A DNA stretch of 64,000 nt, taken from NCBI GenBank assembly GCA_029262375.1, contig JAJCZM010000050.1, positions 62,001-126,000 of the forward strand, given 5' to 3'. The notes under the pieces were generated by a model, which saw only the letters and a program-made list of their open reading frames with translations, was not told the DNA's origin and did not search any database. The DNA comes from Deltaproteobacteria bacterium (lineage in GTDB: Bacteria > Desulfobacterota > Binatia > UBA1149 > SPBQ01). The translations under genes and the position numbers were made by a program. Positions 49,185 through 61,356 of this stretch are shown here, in pieces (the stretch's first letter is position 1; the number at the start of each line of letters is the position of its first letter).

Positions 49185-50491
49185 GCTGCGTCCTCCCAGA
49201 CGGACCTGCCGGCGACGATGGTGCGCGTGACCTTGCCACGCATCTCCCAGCCATCGAACGGCGTATTCTTACTCTTCGAAGCCAACTCGGTGGCATTCAC
49301 GTTCCAAGCACGGTCGGCGTCGAAAACCACGAGATCGGCGACCGAGCCGCGCGCCAGTGTTCCGCGCTCGATACCGAGGTTGCGCGCCGGCTGTGTCGAG
49401 AGAGCATCGACCATTCGCTCCAGCGTCAAGGTTTCGTCGCGGACCAGTGCGAGCGTCAGCGGCAAAACCGTCTCGAGTCCAACGACGCCCTTCGCAGCCT
49501 CGTCGAAATGCGACGCCTTCTCATCGCGGTGGTGAGGGGCATGATCAGTGGCGATGGAATCGACGGTCCCGTCGGCGATCCCCGCTCTCACCGCAGCAAC
49601 GTCGCGTTCGGTACGCAGCGGTGGGTACATCTTCGCGTTCGTGTTGTAGCCGGCGACAGCCGAGTCATCGAGGGTGAAGTGATGAGGCGTGGCTTCGCAG
49701 GTAACATCGAGACCGTCGTGCTTGGCGCGGCGGACCATCTCGACCGACTCTGCGGTCGAGACGTGCGCGACGTGCAGGCGGCCGCCGGTGTAGCGCGCGA
49801 GTTCGATATCACGGGCAACCATCGCGGATTCTCCGACGCTGGGGATTCCTTCCAGTCCCAGACGAATCGACATGAGGCCTTCGTTCATGACACCGCCGCA
49901 ACACAGATCGAGATCTTCTTCGTGAGCGATGACCGGAATGCCGAACATCTTCGCGTACTCGAGCGCGTGGCGCATCAGACTACTCTTCATGATCGGATGG
50001 CCGTCGTCGGAGACCGCCACGATGCCGGCCTCGAACATCTCGCCGAACTCCGCCAGCGCTTCGCCGCCGAGGCCGATCGACACGGCTCCCACCGGGAAGA
50101 CATTCGCGAGTCCGGCAACCTTGGCCTTGTCGATGATGTACTTAGTAACGGCGCCGCTATCGTTGACCGGATTCGTATTCGCCATGCAGGCAACGGACGT
50201 GACACCACCGACGACGGCGGAGAGACAGCCGGTCGCCACCGTTTCTTTGTACTCGTAGCCCGGCTCGCGAAGATGCACATGCATGTCGACGAAACCGGGA
50301 GCGACGAATAGGCCCCTCGCGTCAACGACTTCTGCGCCGTCGCTGGGAATCGCCCCGGGCTTGTCGATCGCTTCGACGACGCCGGCGGTGATGAGCACGT
50401 CGGCCTTTTCCGACACGTCGCGCGACGGGTCGATCAGGTGACCGCCTTTCACGAGAATCCGGCGTGCCGCATTTTGAGTCTCTGTATTCAT
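49181..50491 (-). CDS. pyrC: Dihydroorotase
   Basis: Zinc amidohydrolase of 436 residues. The metal motif [10 protein letters not shown] is near residue 70; K-A-K-V-A-G-L-A and D-H-A-P-H (near 325) complete the site. It cyclises carbamoyl aspartate to dihydroorotate. It is of the class I type found with PyrB. The gene starts 33 bases after the pyrB stop and overlaps carA by four bases. The N-terminus includes a short extension I-L-V-K-G-G typical of the family. Confidence 0.95.
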   Translation of the reverse strand: MNTETQNAARRILVKGGHLIDPSRDVSEKADVLITAGVVEAIDKPGAIPSDGAEVVDARGLFVAPGFVDMHVHLREPGYEYKETVATGCLSAVVGGVTSVACMANTNPVNDSGAVTKYIIDKAKVAGLANVFPVGAVSIGLGGEALAEFGEMFEAGIVAVSDDGHPIMKSSLMRHALEYAKMFGIPVIAHEEDLDLCCGGVMNEGLMSIRLGLEGIPSVGESAMVARDIELARYTGGRLHVAHVSTAESVEMVRRAKHDGLDVTCEATPHHFTLDDSAVAGYNTNAKMYPPLRTERDVAAVRAGIADGTVDSIATDHAPHHRDEKASHFDEAAKGVVGLETVLPLTLALVRDETLTLERMVDALSTQPARNLGIERGTLARGSVADLVVFDADRAWNVNATELASKSKNTPFDGWEMRGKVTRTIVAGRSVWEDAA

Positions 50492-50524
50492 CGCCTATCC
50501 GTTCATCGCTTACCCGGTCGCCGC

Positions 50525-52142
<1,618 letters not shown>

Positions 52143-52167
52143 TCAACTGTCACTTCCGGATCCCTTG

Positions 52168-52191
52168 GCGACCTCGCGGGGCCGCTTTAAA
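52168..52191 (-). promoter_or_regulatory. PyrR-binding hairpin (PyrR RNA element)
   Basis: On the minus strand TTTAAA is followed by GCGGCC-CCGCGA-GGTCGC and CAAGGG. The 6-bp stem with hexaloop C-N-G-N-G-A and the flanking T-T-T-A-A and A-A-G-G match the known PyrR-binding RNA. GCGAGG of its loop and 3' arm can pair with CCTCGC of the terminator, giving mutually exclusive folds. PyrR-UMP binding here would free the terminator. Confidence 0.8.
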
Positions 52192-52213
52192 AGGCGGTAA
52201 TCGGTGGTCTGGA

Positions 52214-52240
52214 AGTATGCCCGCCCCTTCTCGAAGTCAA
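52214..52240 (-). promoter_or_regulatory. Candidate pyr operon promoter
   Basis: On the minus strand TTGACT (52240-52235) is followed after 15 bases by CATACT (52219-52214), a sigma-70-like arrangement with slightly short spacing. It would start transcription a few bases before the PyrR hairpin. lepB upstream might also read through. Confidence 0.4.
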
Positions 52241-52265
52241 CGCGAGCGGGCCTGAGAAGACACAC

Positions 52266-52994
52266 TCACGTGGGGATGCGCATTCCGAGACGAGACCAGC
52301 GCGGTCGGAAAGCGCCCGCGTCCCACGACCAGTACAGCACAAACGCCTTCCCCAGGATGTCGTTGATGGGGACCATGCCCCAGAACCGACTGTCGTGACT
52401 GTGGTCGCGATTATCGCCCATCACGAAGACATGGCCGTCCGGAACCGTCTCGGGGCCGAAATTGTCGCGCGGACGACGGGCCGCACGGTCGGGCAACGGA
52501 TCGAAAAAGGCGTGTTCGTCCGAGACGCGCTCTCCGTTGATGTACAGGACTTTATTCTTGAGCTCGATGCGGTCACCGGGCAACGCCTTCACGCGTTTGA
52601 TGAAATCCTTCGTGCGATCCTGAGGATAGATGAACACGATCACGTCTTCGTACTCGGGGGAACCGATCTCGAAGATCCGCTTCCCGACGAAGGGCAACCG
52701 AACACCGTAGACAAACTTGTTAACGAGGAGGTGATCCCCCACCTGAAGTGTCGGCAGCATCGAGCCGCTGGGAATCTTGAACGCTTGAACGACGAATGTG
52801 CGGATGAACAGCGCCAAGATGACCGCCATCACCAACGCTTCTGCGTACTCGCGAAGCGTCGACGTCTCGGCCGGTTGCTGCTTGGACGGTTCCTTGCGAG
52901 ACGGTTCCTTGCGAGACGGTTCCGTCCCTGAAGCTTCCTTCCCTGAAGCTTCGTGCTCGGAAGCTCGCTTCTTTGACTTGTTTTGGGCCGCCAC
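52266..52994 (-). CDS. lepB: Signal peptidase I
   Basis: Inner-membrane protease of 242 residues that removes signal peptides. A charged N-terminal region made of near-repeats of E-P-S-R-K (about 12-40) precedes a membrane segment (about 51-70). The catalytic Ser is in P-S-G-S-M-L-P-T and the Lys in K-R-V-K-A-L-P-G-D; G-D-N-R-D-H-S-x-D-S-R is the last conserved box. The repeat DNA at 52885-52925 (GTTCCTTGCGAGACG copies) encodes the N-terminal stretch. It follows lepA by two bases and leads into the pyr leader. Confidence 0.95.
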   Translation of the reverse strand: MAAQNKSKKRASEHEASGKEASGTEPSRKEPSRKEPSKQQPAETSTLREYAEALVMAVILALFIRTFVVQAFKIPSGSMLPTLQVGDHLLVNKFVYGVRLPFVGKRIFEIGSPEYEDVIVFIYPQDRTKDFIKRVKALPGDRIELKNKVLYINGERVSDEHAFFDPLPDRAARRPRDNFGPETVPDGHVFVMGDNRDHSHDSRFWGMVPINDILGKAFVLYWSWDAGAFRPRWSRLGMRIPT

Positions 52995-52996
52995 CG

Positions 52997-54796
52997 CTAC
53001 TCTCCGACTTTGAGGACGGCCAAGAAGGCCTCTTGAGGGATCTCGACATTCCCTACCTGCTTCATCCTCTTTTTTCCTTCTTTCTGTTTCTCAAGCAACT
53101 TGCGCTTGCGCGTAATGTCGCCGCCGTAGCACTTTGCGGTGACGTTTTTGCGCAACGCCTTGACGGCCTCGCGCGCGATGATCTTGCTACCGATCGCCGC
53201 CTGAATGACGATCTCGAACATCTGCCGGTGAATCAGTTGCTTCATCTTCTGCGCGAGCTCACGCCCTCGGAAATATGCGCGATCGCGGTGACAGATGATC
53301 GACAGCGCATCGACGCGATCGCCGTTGATGAGTAGGTCCAACTTTACGAGTTTGGAGTCGCGAAATTCCAGCGGTTCATAGTCTAGCGAGGCATAGCCAC
53401 GCGACGCAGACTTCAAGCGATCGTAGAAGTCGTAAACCATCTCGCTGAGCGGCAACTCGTAGACCAAAATCGCACGGCCCGGCGACGGAAAGTTCAATTC
53501 CCGCTGGATTCCGCGCTTGTCCTGGCACAGTGCGAGCACGGGCCCGAGGTAAGACTCAGGCATGTGCACGGTGGCAAGGATGTACGGTTCGGCGATCGAA
53601 GCGACCTTCATGGGATCGGGCAGCTTCGCTGGACTATCGATCACGATCTCGGAGCCGTCGGTCAGTGTTACTCGGTATGCGACGGTCGGTGCGGTCGTGA
53701 TGAGATCGAGCCCGAACTCGCGTTCCAAACGCTCCTGCGTGACCTCGATGTGCAGAAGGCCGAGGAATCCGCATCGGAACCCGAAGCCGAGTGCTGTTGA
53801 CGTCTCCGGCTCGTAAGAGAACGCCGAGTCGTTCAGCCGAAGCTTCTCGATCGCATCGCGCAACGGCTCGTACTGCGCGCTGTCGATCGGATACAAGCCG
53901 GCGAAGACCATCGGCTTGACCTCTTTGAAGCCTTCTAGCGCTTCGGTCGCGCCGCCTTGCGCATGTGTAATCGTATCGCCGACACGAGCCTCGGCGACGT
54001 CCTTGATCCCTGCGGCGATGAAACCCACCTCGCCTGGACGAAGCGCATCGACCTCGACCGGTCTCGGAGTGAACGCCCCGACACGCGTGATCTCGTAGAG
54101 CTTGTTGCTGCGCATGATGCGCACGCGCTCGCCCTTGCGCACGGTCCCGTTCACGATTCGAACGAGCGCCATCGCGCCAAGATACGGATCGAACCAACTG
54201 TCGAAGATCATCGCCTGCAGCGGCGCCCCCTCGATGAACGCCGGTGGCGGAACCAGCGCAACGATCGCCTCGAGGACCGCAGGCACCCCCATACCGGTCT
54301 TCGCGCTGACTTCCAGCGCTTGGGAAGCGTCGATCCCGATGACATCTTCGATCTCGGCGCGAACTTCATCGGGATGCGCGCTCTGCAGATCGATCTTGTT
54401 GAGGACCGGTACGACCTCCAGGCCGCCGTCAATGGCGAGGTAGCTATTGGCCAGCGTCTGAGCCTCGACTCCCTGCGTGGCATCGACGACGAGCAGCGCA
54501 CCTTCACAGGCGGCCAGCGCACGAGACACCTCGTAGGAGAAATCTACATGTCCAGGGGTATCGATCAGATTGAGCATGTAGCGCTCACCGTCTTCCGCAT
54601 CGTAGTAGATACGCACGGCGCGCGCCTTGATCGTGATTCCGCGCTCGCGCTCCAGCTCCATATCGTCGAGCAACTGCTCTTCCATATCGCGCTCAGCGAC
54701 GGTGCCGGTTATCTGCATTAGACGATCGGCAAGCGTCGACTTGCCGTGGTCGATATGCGCGATAATCGAGAAGTTACGTATGCGAGATGTACTCAT
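52997..54796 (-). CDS. lepA: Elongation factor 4 (LepA)
   Basis: GTPase of 599 residues. The G1 loop is H-I-D-H-G-K-S-T at the start, G3 D-T-P-G-H-V-D-F and G4 N-K-I-D; the EF-G-like domains II, III and V are followed by the unique LepA C-terminal domain (D-R-A-Y-F-R-G-R-E and K-M-K-Q-L-I). It binds ribosomes and affects translation initiation or back-translocation under stress. lepA-lepB is a widespread pair, here with only a two-base gap. Confidence 0.97.
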   Translation of the reverse strand: MSTSRIRNFSIIAHIDHGKSTLADRLMQITGTVAERDMEEQLLDDMELERERGITIKARAVRIYYDAEDGERYMLNLIDTPGHVDFSYEVSRALAACEGALLVVDATQGVEAQTLANSYLAIDGGLEVVPVLNKIDLQSAHPDEVRAEIEDVIGIDASQALEVSAKTGMGVPAVLEAIVALVPPPAFIEGAPLQAMIFDSWFDPYLGAMALVRIVNGTVRKGERVRIMRSNKLYEITRVGAFTPRPVEVDALRPGEVGFIAAGIKDVAEARVGDTITHAQGGATEALEGFKEVKPMVFAGLYPIDSAQYEPLRDAIEKLRLNDSAFSYEPETSTALGFGFRCGFLGLLHIEVTQERLEREFGLDLITTAPTVAYRVTLTDGSEIVIDSPAKLPDPMKVASIAEPYILATVHMPESYLGPVLALCQDKRGIQRELNFPSPGRAILVYELPLSEMVYDFYDRLKSASRGYASLDYEPLEFRDSKLVKLDLLINGDRVDALSIICHRDRAYFRGRELAQKMKQLIHRQMFEIVIQAAIGSKIIAREAVKALRKNVTAKCYGGDITRKRKLLEKQKEGKKRMKQVGNVEIPQEAFLAVLKVGE

Positions 54797-54916
54797 CCAA
54801 GCCGTGGCAGGTTAGTCCCGAGAATTCGTAGCTCGCGGGGCTGCGTCCGGGGGTGTCCTGGCAGACCCGGGCGCACCCGGGCTCCCCAGGTAACGGATGA
54901 GAGTAACGAGATCCGG

Positions 54917-55837
54917 CTACGACCGCGAGCGGAAGAAGCCGACTGCGGCGGCCAGTCCCTCGTCGATCGAGGTTTCCGGAGCCCAGCCGAGCACACGGCC
55001 GGCCTGCGAAGCATCGAGGCAGGAGCGACGCACCTCGCCTTCTTTCGCTTCCGCGTGGATCGCCTTTGAGGTCCCACCGATCGTCGCCGAGAGCCGCTCG
55101 TAGAGTTCCACGACACTGGTCTCGTTGCCGGTCCCGATGTTACACGGACCGACGTAGTCGGTGTCGAGGGCCTTCAGGTTGGCACGTACGACATCGCCCA
55201 CGAAGACGTAATCGCGGGTCTGCAGACCATCGCCGTAGATCATGACGTCTTCGTCTCGTAGCAAACGCTGGCAGAAGATCGCGATCACACCAGCCTCGCC
55301 GTGCGGATCCTGGCGCGGGCCAAATACATTGGCGTAGCGAAACGCAACGTACGGAAGTCCGAAGATCGCGTGATTGTAGAAAAGGTAGTGCTCCCCCGTG
55401 AGCTTCGTAATCCCATAGGGGCAGATCGGGTGCGTCGCCTGAGTTTCGTCGGTGGGCATCACTTCCGGATCGCCGTAGACGGTACCGCCCGACGACGCGA
55501 AGATGACCTTCTTGACGTTGGCCTTACGACCCGCTTCGAGAATACGCACCATCGCCAGAACGTTGATTTCGGCGTCGAGGTACGGATCGTCAACCGACAC
55601 CCGCACATTCATTTGCGCAGCATGCAGGTTAAGTACGTCCGGCTTGAAGCGCGCGATCACACGGGCGATGCTCTCGTCGCGGATGTCGAGCTGCTCGAAC
55701 TCAGCGCCCGTCGGGAGATTCTCAAGATGACCGCTAGATAGGTTGTCTACGATGAGCACTTCGTGGCCGGCGGCCACGTATGCATCGGAAATATGCGAGC
55801 CGATGAAACCAGCACCGCCTGTAACGAGTATTCGCAT
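54917..55837 (-). CDS. NAD-dependent sugar epimerase (UDP-glucose 4-epimerase-like)
   Basis: Short-chain dehydrogenase of 306 residues. The NAD motif is G-G-A-G-F-I-G-S-H and the active site Y-G-I-T-K, with S-S-G-G-T-V-Y-G before it. Family members epimerise UDP-glucose, UDP-GlcNAc, UDP-glucuronate or UDP-xylose at C4. Its start ATG overlaps the stop of the UDP-xylose synthase gene by one base (TAATG). Given its neighbours, UDP-xylose or UDP-glucuronate epimerase activity is as likely as UDP-glucose. A 120-base gap with a short GC palindrome separates it from lepA. Confidence 0.88.
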   Translation of the reverse strand: MRILVTGGAGFIGSHISDAYVAAGHEVLIVDNLSSGHLENLPTGAEFEQLDIRDESIARVIARFKPDVLNLHAAQMNVRVSVDDPYLDAEINVLAMVRILEAGRKANVKKVIFASSGGTVYGDPEVMPTDETQATHPICPYGITKLTGEHYLFYNHAIFGLPYVAFRYANVFGPRQDPHGEAGVIAIFCQRLLRDEDVMIYGDGLQTRDYVFVGDVVRANLKALDTDYVGPCNIGTGNETSVVELYERLSATIGGTSKAIHAEAKEGEVRRSCLDASQAGRVLGWAPETSIDEGLAAAVGFFRSRS

Positions 55838-56784
55838 TACGCCGTCATGGCGAGCCTTTGCTTGAAGTATTCAATCGTGGACCGCAGTCCTTGATCGAGC
55901 GAAACCTTCGGCTCCCATCCTCCCAACACACTTTTCGCTTTCGTAATATCCGGCTGTCGAACTTTAGGATCGTCTTCCGGCAGCGGCCGGTAGTCGATCG
56001 TCGATGTAGACTCGGAAAGTTCGATGATCTTCTCTGCGAACTGCAAGATCGTCATCTCGTTCGGGTTGCCGATGTTCACCGGGCCCAGATCGTCCGACCA
56101 TAGCAGCCTAATCAGTCCCTCTACGAGGTCATCGACGTAGCAGAAGCTTCGGGTCTGGTCGCCCTCACCGTAGACCGTCAGCGGCTCACCCTTGAGTGCC
56201 TGACAGATGAAGTTCGGCACCACACGACCATCGCGCATCCGCATGCGCGGACCGTACGTGTTGAAGATACGGACGATACGCGTCTGCACCCCATGCGTGC
56301 GGTGATAGGCCATCGTCATCGCTTCTAGAAAACGCTTGGCCTCGTCGTAGACGCCGCGCGGTCCGATCGGATTGACGTTGCCCCAATAGTCTTCGGTCTG
56401 AGGATGAATGAGCGGATCGCCGTACACCTCTGACGTCGATGCGACCAGAATGCGTGCATTCTTCGCCTTGGCGAGTCCCAGCGCATTGTGCGTGCCGAGC
56501 GACCCGACCTTCAGCGTCTGAATCGGAAGCTCGAGGTAGTCGACAGGACTCGCGGGCGACGCAAAATGCATGATCGCGTCGAGATCACCGCTAACGTACA
56601 CGTAGTGCGTCACATCCTGCTCGAGGAACGTAAAGTTCCTGTAGCCGAACAGATGAGAGATGTTGTCGCGGTCACCCGTCAACAGATTGTCGACACAGAT
56701 GACCTCGTGGCCTTCTTTCAAAAAGCGTTCACACAGATGCGAACCGATAAAGCCCGCTCCGCCCGTAACCAGAATTCTCGCCAT
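55837..56784 (-). CDS. uxs: UDP-glucuronate decarboxylase (UDP-xylose synthase)
   Basis: Protein of 315 residues with [20 protein letters not shown] and the active site Y-D-E-A-K-R. The phrase [10 protein letters not shown] is specific to UDP-xylose synthases. It converts UDP-glucuronate to UDP-xylose and CO2. The preceding gene makes UDP-glucuronate, so the two are consecutive steps. The epimerase downstream is coupled. Confidence 0.94.
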   Translation of the reverse strand: MARILVTGGAGFIGSHLCERFLKEGHEVICVDNLLTGDRDNISHLFGYRNFTFLEQDVTHYVYVSGDLDAIMHFASPASPVDYLELPIQTLKVGSLGTHNALGLAKAKNARILVASTSEVYGDPLIHPQTEDYWGNVNPIGPRGVYDEAKRFLEAMTMAYHRTHGVQTRIVRIFNTYGPRMRMRDGRVVPNFICQALKGEPLTVYGEGDQTRSFCYVDDLVEGLIRLLWSDDLGPVNIGNPNEMTILQFAEKIIELSESTSTIDYRPLPEDDPKVRQPDITKAKSVLGGWEPKVSLDQGLRSTIEYFKQRLAMTA

Positions 56785-56808
56785 TCGCTGGTCGTTGCTC
56801 CGCCGCCC

Positions 56809-58128
56809 TCAGGCGTTGTGCTTGACCGATGGGCGTCCGATCGGGAAATAGGAAAAACCCATATCGCCCATCTGACTCGGTTCCCAAAGGTTGCGCCCGT
56901 CGAATACGACGGGCTCCTTGAGTAGCGTACGTACTCGATCGAAATCCGGACGCCGGAATTCGTTCCACTCGGTGCAGACCGCCAAAGCGTCTGCACCTTC
57001 GAGTGCGTCGTAGCTACGCTGATGATAGCTGATGCGATCGCCGAAGATTGCCCGTGCGACTTCCATCGCTTCGGGGTCGTGCACCTTCACAGTGCAACCG
57101 TGCGAAAGCAGCTCTTCGATCAAACCGATCGCCGGCGCTTCACGCATGTCGTCGGTTCGCGGTTTGAAGGCCAGCCCCCAAACACCGAACGTACGGCCTT
57201 CGAGCGAACCGTTGAAGTAGTTCTTGATCTTCGCGAAGAGCCGTTCTTTCTGCCGGTTGTTGGTCTCATCGACCGCCTTGAGCAGTTCGAAATCCAAACC
57301 GTTTTGGTTCGCGGTATGGATGATCGATCGAACGTCCTTCGGGAAACAAGAACCGCCGTAGCCGAGACCGGCATACAGGAAGCTCATCCCCAAACGCTTG
57401 TCGAGCCCGACACCTTGTCGGACATGCGCGATGTCGGCGCCGACGGCTTCGCACAAGTTGGCGACGTCGTTGACGAACGAGATGCGCGTCGCAAGAAGTG
57501 AATTGGCCGCATACTTCGTCATCTCTGCACTGGCGTTATCCATCACGAGGATGGGCGCGCCTCCACGGCAAAATGGCGAGTACAGGTCCTTGACGATCTC
57601 TCCGGCGCGATCATCGGCGCAACCGACCACAACGCGGTCCGGCTTGAGGAAGTCCTCGATCGCAGCGCCTTCTTTCATGAACTCGGGATTGTTGACCACA
57701 TCGAACTGGTGCGTCGTGTTCTCCGAGATGATCTGTTTGACCATCTTGTGAGTACCGATCGGCACCGTGCTCTTGATCACGATCACGCGATAACCGTCCA
57801 TGCACTGGCCGATTTCTTGGGCGACTTTGCGAACAGCGGTAAGATCCGAGGATCCGTCGTCGGCCTGCGGAGTACCGACAGCGATGAAAACCACGAGTGC
57901 GTGGCGGATGCCCGTCGCCATGTCGGTTGAGAACGCGAGGCGTCCTTCTTCGACATTGCGCTTAATTAACTCTTCGAGACCGGGCTCGTAAATTGGCACG
58001 CGACCTTGTCGCAGGGCTTCAATTTTCGCTTCGTCGACATCGATGCAAATCACATCGTTGCCACTTTCAGCGAAACAGGTCCCAGCGACCAGACCGACAT
58101 AACCGGTGCCGACTACACAGACTCTCAC
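56809..58128 (-). CDS. ugd: UDP-glucose 6-dehydrogenase
   Basis: Protein of 439 residues starting at GTG 58128 after GGAGGA. The NAD loop is G-T-G-Y-V-G-L at 7-13, the catalytic cysteine lies in G-G-S-C-F-P-K-D, and T-K-Y-A-A-N is the substrate helix. It oxidises UDP-glucose to UDP-glucuronate with two NAD. First gene of ugd-uxs-epimerase, supplying precursors for extracellular polysaccharide or LPS pentoses. Confidence 0.95.
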   Translation of the reverse strand: MRVCVVGTGYVGLVAGTCFAESGNDVICIDVDEAKIEALRQGRVPIYEPGLEELIKRNVEEGRLAFSTDMATGIRHALVVFIAVGTPQADDGSSDLTAVRKVAQEIGQCMDGYRVIVIKSTVPIGTHKMVKQIISENTTHQFDVVNNPEFMKEGAAIEDFLKPDRVVVGCADDRAGEIVKDLYSPFCRGGAPILVMDNASAEMTKYAANSLLATRISFVNDVANLCEAVGADIAHVRQGVGLDKRLGMSFLYAGLGYGGSCFPKDVRSIIHTANQNGLDFELLKAVDETNNRQKERLFAKIKNYFNGSLEGRTFGVWGLAFKPRTDDMREAPAIGLIEELLSHGCTVKVHDPEAMEVARAIFGDRISYHQRSYDALEGADALAVCTEWNEFRRPDFDRVRTLLKEPVVFDGRNLWEPSQMGDMGFSYFPIGRPSVKHNA

Positions 58129-58243
58129 GGCTCCTCCTTATGATTGATCGCCAGACCTGAAACGGCTGGTGAGGGCGACAATCCGGCTCGGATAGTATCA
58201 GCGCCCCTGGAGGCCAGCAACAGCGTTTGCTGCCGCGAACGCC

Positions 58244-59233
58244 TCAACGTGCCGCTACTATCGCGCTCCCCGACTGAGGCTTCGACTCCTGCCCCGCTAC
58301 CAAATCTTCGGCGATCACGTACACCGGTTTTCCCTGGCTCTCGTGGTAGGTCCGGGCGAGCATTTCACCCAGCAACCCGAGCGTCACGAGCTGTACACCC
58401 GTGATCACTGCCAAAAGCGCCAACAGGACGATGGGGCGGCTGCCCAGTTCGACTCCAAGGAAGATCCTTTGGAATCCGAGCCAGGCCAACAATAAGCCTC
58501 CCGCACCACCGGCGACAATTCCCATTGTACCGAACACGTGGATCGGGCGGGTGGAAAACGCCGACAGGAACTTCACCGTCAGCAGATCCAACACGACCCT
58601 CAGCACGCGGCCGATACCGTACTTGGAACGACCGTGGATGCGAGGCCGATGGTTGACCGGCATCTCCGCGATCCGTGCGCCCAGATCCCCTGCAATGGCC
58701 GGTATGAACCGATGCATCTCGCCGTACAGCCTCAAGCTCCGGGCGATCTCGCCCTTGTAGGCCTTCAGCATGCATCCATAATCGTGCACTCGGACATTGG
58801 TGGTCAGTCGGATGATGAAATTCGCGATCATCGACGGCAGCCGACGGCTCAGAAAGTGGTCTTGGCGGCGGCGACGCCAGCCCGAAACCAGGTCGTACCC
58901 CTCTTCGAGCTTGTTGATCAACATCGGAATATCGGCGGGATCGTTCTGCAAATCCCCGTCGAGGGTAACGACGACCCGGCCTTTGCTATGTCGAAAGCCT
59001 GCCGCCATCGCGGCCGTTTGCCCAAAATTGCGGCGAAAGATGATCAGCCGCACGTGCGGATCGCCGCCGTGGAGCGTCTTCAAGCGCTCGGTGGTGCCGT
59101 CAATCGATCCATCATCGACGTAGATGACTTCGTAGGAGCCCCCTACCCGACCGAGCGCAGCCGTGATCTCACGGTGCAACTGATCGAGGTTTTCCCGTTC
59201 GTTACATACGGGGACTACTACCGAAACATCCAT
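58244..59233 (-). CDS. Family 2 glycosyltransferase with two C-terminal membrane segments (ArnC/DPM1 type)
   Basis: Protein of 329 residues. A GT-A domain has V-P-V-C-N-E, Y-V-D-D-G-S-I-D-G-T and D-G-D-L-Q-N-D-P, followed by two membrane segments (about 230-253 and 266-290). This is the layout of polyprenyl-phosphate glycosyltransferases such as ArnC and GtrB, which load a sugar onto undecaprenyl phosphate. UDP-pentose made by the downstream genes may be the donor, as in the Arn pathway, but the rest of that pathway is not here. Confidence 0.9.
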   Translation of the reverse strand: MDVSVVVPVCNERENLDQLHREITAALGRVGGSYEVIYVDDGSIDGTTERLKTLHGGDPHVRLIIFRRNFGQTAAMAAGFRHSKGRVVVTLDGDLQNDPADIPMLINKLEEGYDLVSGWRRRRQDHFLSRRLPSMIANFIIRLTTNVRVHDYGCMLKAYKGEIARSLRLYGEMHRFIPAIAGDLGARIAEMPVNHRPRIHGRSKYGIGRVLRVVLDLLTVKFLSAFSTRPIHVFGTMGIVAGGAGGLLLAWLGFQRIFLGVELGSRPIVLLALLAVITGVQLVTLGLLGEMLARTYHESQGKPVYVIAEDLVAGQESKPQSGSAIVAAR

Positions 59234-59284
59234 CGCGTCAGCTTCTCCGACCCACGCGCGTCGAGATCGTGGACAACCGGTGCC

Positions 59285-60196
59285 TCACGAATGGAAGTCC
59301 GTCAACGCCATGAATGCTTTATACCGCTGGTCGATATCGTCGCGCGTCAGCGTCTTGAGCCGGCCTAGACCGAAGTCCTCGACCGCGAACGACGCCACCA
59401 CGCTGCCATGCACGATCGCGCGCCGAAGCCCTTTGCCGGTGAACTCTCCAGACTCGGCGAGGCTGCCGAACAACCCACCCGCGAAGCAGTCTCCCGCACC
59501 GGTGGGGTCGATGACGCGTTCGAGAGGATACGCCGGCACGGCGAACACGTCGTTCGCCGAGAAAAGCAGCGCACCATACTCGCCGCGTTTGATGAGCAGT
59601 GACTTCGGCCCCATCTCGAGAATCTTGCGCGCGGCTATGACGACGTTGCTCTCACCCGAAAGCTGTTCCGCTTCCGAGTCATTGATACTGAGAATGTCGA
59701 CGTCCTTCAGCAGGTCGATCAGGTCATCGCGACTTTCGGTGATCCAGTGATCCATCGTGTCGGCACCGACCAACTTGTAGGAGCCCAATTGCGAGAGCAC
59801 GCTCGTTTGCAGCCCCGGCTGAATGTTCGCGAGAAAAACCAAATCGCTGTCGCGATACGACTCGGGCAGCTTCGGGTCGAACTCGCCAAACACGTTGAGC
59901 TGAAGGTCGAGCGTGTCGCGATTGTTCATGTTCTCGTGATACCGCCCGGTCCAACGGAACGTTGCGCCGTCTACGACTTCAAGACCTTCGAGATTGATCC
60001 CTCGCGACTCCATGAACGACCGTTCAACTTCGGGAAAGTCCGAGCCGATCACGCCCACCATATTGACGGGCGCGAAAAAACTCGCCGCCACTGAGAAGTA
60101 GCTACACGAGCCGCCAAGCACGTCGTCCGCACTGCCGGTAGGGGTCTGGATGGAATCGAGGGCTACAGACCCGACGACACATACGGAATGGCTCAT
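59285..60196 (-). CDS. PfkB family carbohydrate/nucleoside kinase
   Basis: Ribokinase-family protein of 303 residues. G-G-S-C-S-Y-F-S near 30 and the anion hole D-P-T-G-A-G-D-C-F-A-G-G near 230 with catalytic Asp are present. Members phosphorylate sugars or nucleosides. Its start overlaps the mtnP stop by four bases, a pairing that suggests a role in salvage of nucleoside or methylthioribose products; substrate unknown. Confidence 0.88.
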   Translation of the reverse strand: MSHSVCVVGSVALDSIQTPTGSADDVLGGSCSYFSVAASFFAPVNMVGVIGSDFPEVERSFMESRGINLEGLEVVDGATFRWTGRYHENMNNRDTLDLQLNVFGEFDPKLPESYRDSDLVFLANIQPGLQTSVLSQLGSYKLVGADTMDHWITESRDDLIDLLKDVDILSINDSEAEQLSGESNVVIAARKILEMGPKSLLIKRGEYGALLFSANDVFAVPAYPLERVIDPTGAGDCFAGGLFGSLAESGEFTGKGLRRAIVHGSVVASFAVEDFGLGRLKTLTRDDIDQRYKAFMALTDFHS

Positions 60197-61077
60197 GACT
60201 CTTGGTCTCCTTGAAGTACACGACCGGCCGTAACGGCCAGTTCTTTGCGGCGATGATCAGGTATGGCTGCGGGATCGGTAATGACCGCGTGTTCGAGCGC
60301 GGTCCGACAGCCGCAGTCACGCCCCGCGTCGATACTGCCGGCAGCGCGAGCGACCGTACGCCGTGCCAGATCGGCGTTCGCCGTGAGCACCGCGAGCACA
60401 TCCGCGATGCCGACCTCGTCGTCATCGCGCCAGCAATCATAGTCAGTCGCCATCGCCAACGTTGCGAAGCAAATCTCCGCTTCGCGAGCCAGCTTGGCTT
60501 CCTGCAGGTTCGTCATACCGATGATGTTTCCGCCCCAGCTGCGGTACAAGTGCGACTCGGCGCGCGTCGAGAACATCGGCCCTTCCATACACACGTAAGT
60601 ACCGCCGGTGTGAACAGTCGCTCCAGCAAGCTCGGCTGCGGCAACGGCAACCGCCGATAATGACGAGCAGAAAGGATCGGCGAACGACACGTGTGCGACC
60701 ACGCCGTCGCCGAAGAACGTGGAGATGCGGCCACGCGTGCGATCGATGAACTGATCGGGCACCACGAGGTGTCCGGGTTCGATCTCTTCACGCAACGAGC
60801 CAACCGCCGATACCGAGATGATCGCGTCGGCACCAAGGCGCTTCATCGCGTAAATGTTCGCACGGAAATTCAGCTCGGACGGCAATATGCGATGCCCTCG
60901 CCCGTGTCGCGGCAAGAACGCCATGCGCCGCTCGCCCAAGGTGCCGAGCACGATTTCGTCGGACGGATCGCCGTATGGAGTCTCGATGGATACGGTCTCG
61001 GTTTCGGTGAGGCCGTCCATCTCGTACAGGCCGCTACCGCCGATCACGCCGAGTAGAGCATGGTCATTCGCCACCAA
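60193..61077 (-). CDS. mtnP: S-methyl-5'-thioadenosine phosphorylase
   Basis: Protein of 294 residues starting at GTG 61077. Typical text is G-V-I-G-G-S-G-L-Y, F-L-P-R-H-G-R-G-H, N-F-R-A-N-I-Y-A-M-K, S-A-V-G-S-L and the M-E-G-P-x-F-S-T-R-A-E-S purine site. It splits methylthioadenosine with phosphate into adenine and methylthioribose-1-phosphate. A few family members act on inosine or guanosine instead. It is coupled to the PfkB kinase. Confidence 0.92.
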   Translation of the reverse strand: MVANDHALLGVIGGSGLYEMDGLTETETVSIETPYGDPSDEIVLGTLGERRMAFLPRHGRGHRILPSELNFRANIYAMKRLGADAIISVSAVGSLREEIEPGHLVVPDQFIDRTRGRISTFFGDGVVAHVSFADPFCSSLSAVAVAAAELAGATVHTGGTYVCMEGPMFSTRAESHLYRSWGGNIIGMTNLQEAKLAREAEICFATLAMATDYDCWRDDDEVGIADVLAVLTANADLARRTVARAAGSIDAGRDCGCRTALEHAVITDPAAIPDHRRKELAVTAGRVLQGDQES

Positions 61078-61316
61078 ACATCGTTCCCCTGAATCTCAGA
61101 TTGCGCCTACAACGGTCGCCATACGATGCGACCGAATCCCTGCGCGCGTCTTTCGATCCTATAGCGGATATCGGGAGCGAGCGAGCGATTTCCGGCGAGT
61201 GCGGGCACCTTGCTCGCTCGAACCGCCGCAGGCGCGACCGCCTGCTGGTGTCGCTGCGCTTGCCGGCTCGCAGCATTCCACTTGAGCGCACTCGCGGACC
61301 GCCGAATCATCAGTGA

Positions 61317-61356
61317 AAAATCACCGGTGGGAATGGAAAATCACCAGTGGGAATTG
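61317..61356. repeat. 20-bp tandem direct repeat at the end of the esterase remnant
   Basis: Two adjacent 20-base units (61317-61336, 61337-61356) sharing AAAATCACC and GTGGGAAT differ at a couple of bases. The second overlaps the stop region of the broken esterase. It could mark the rearrangement that damaged the gene. Confidence 0.55.

Noticed and set aside
54866..54881. CCCGGG-CGCA-CCCGGG palindrome after the epimerase/lepA gap
   Set aside because: Short, no T-run, and lies before lepA on neither gene's 3' end; likely GC-rich chance.
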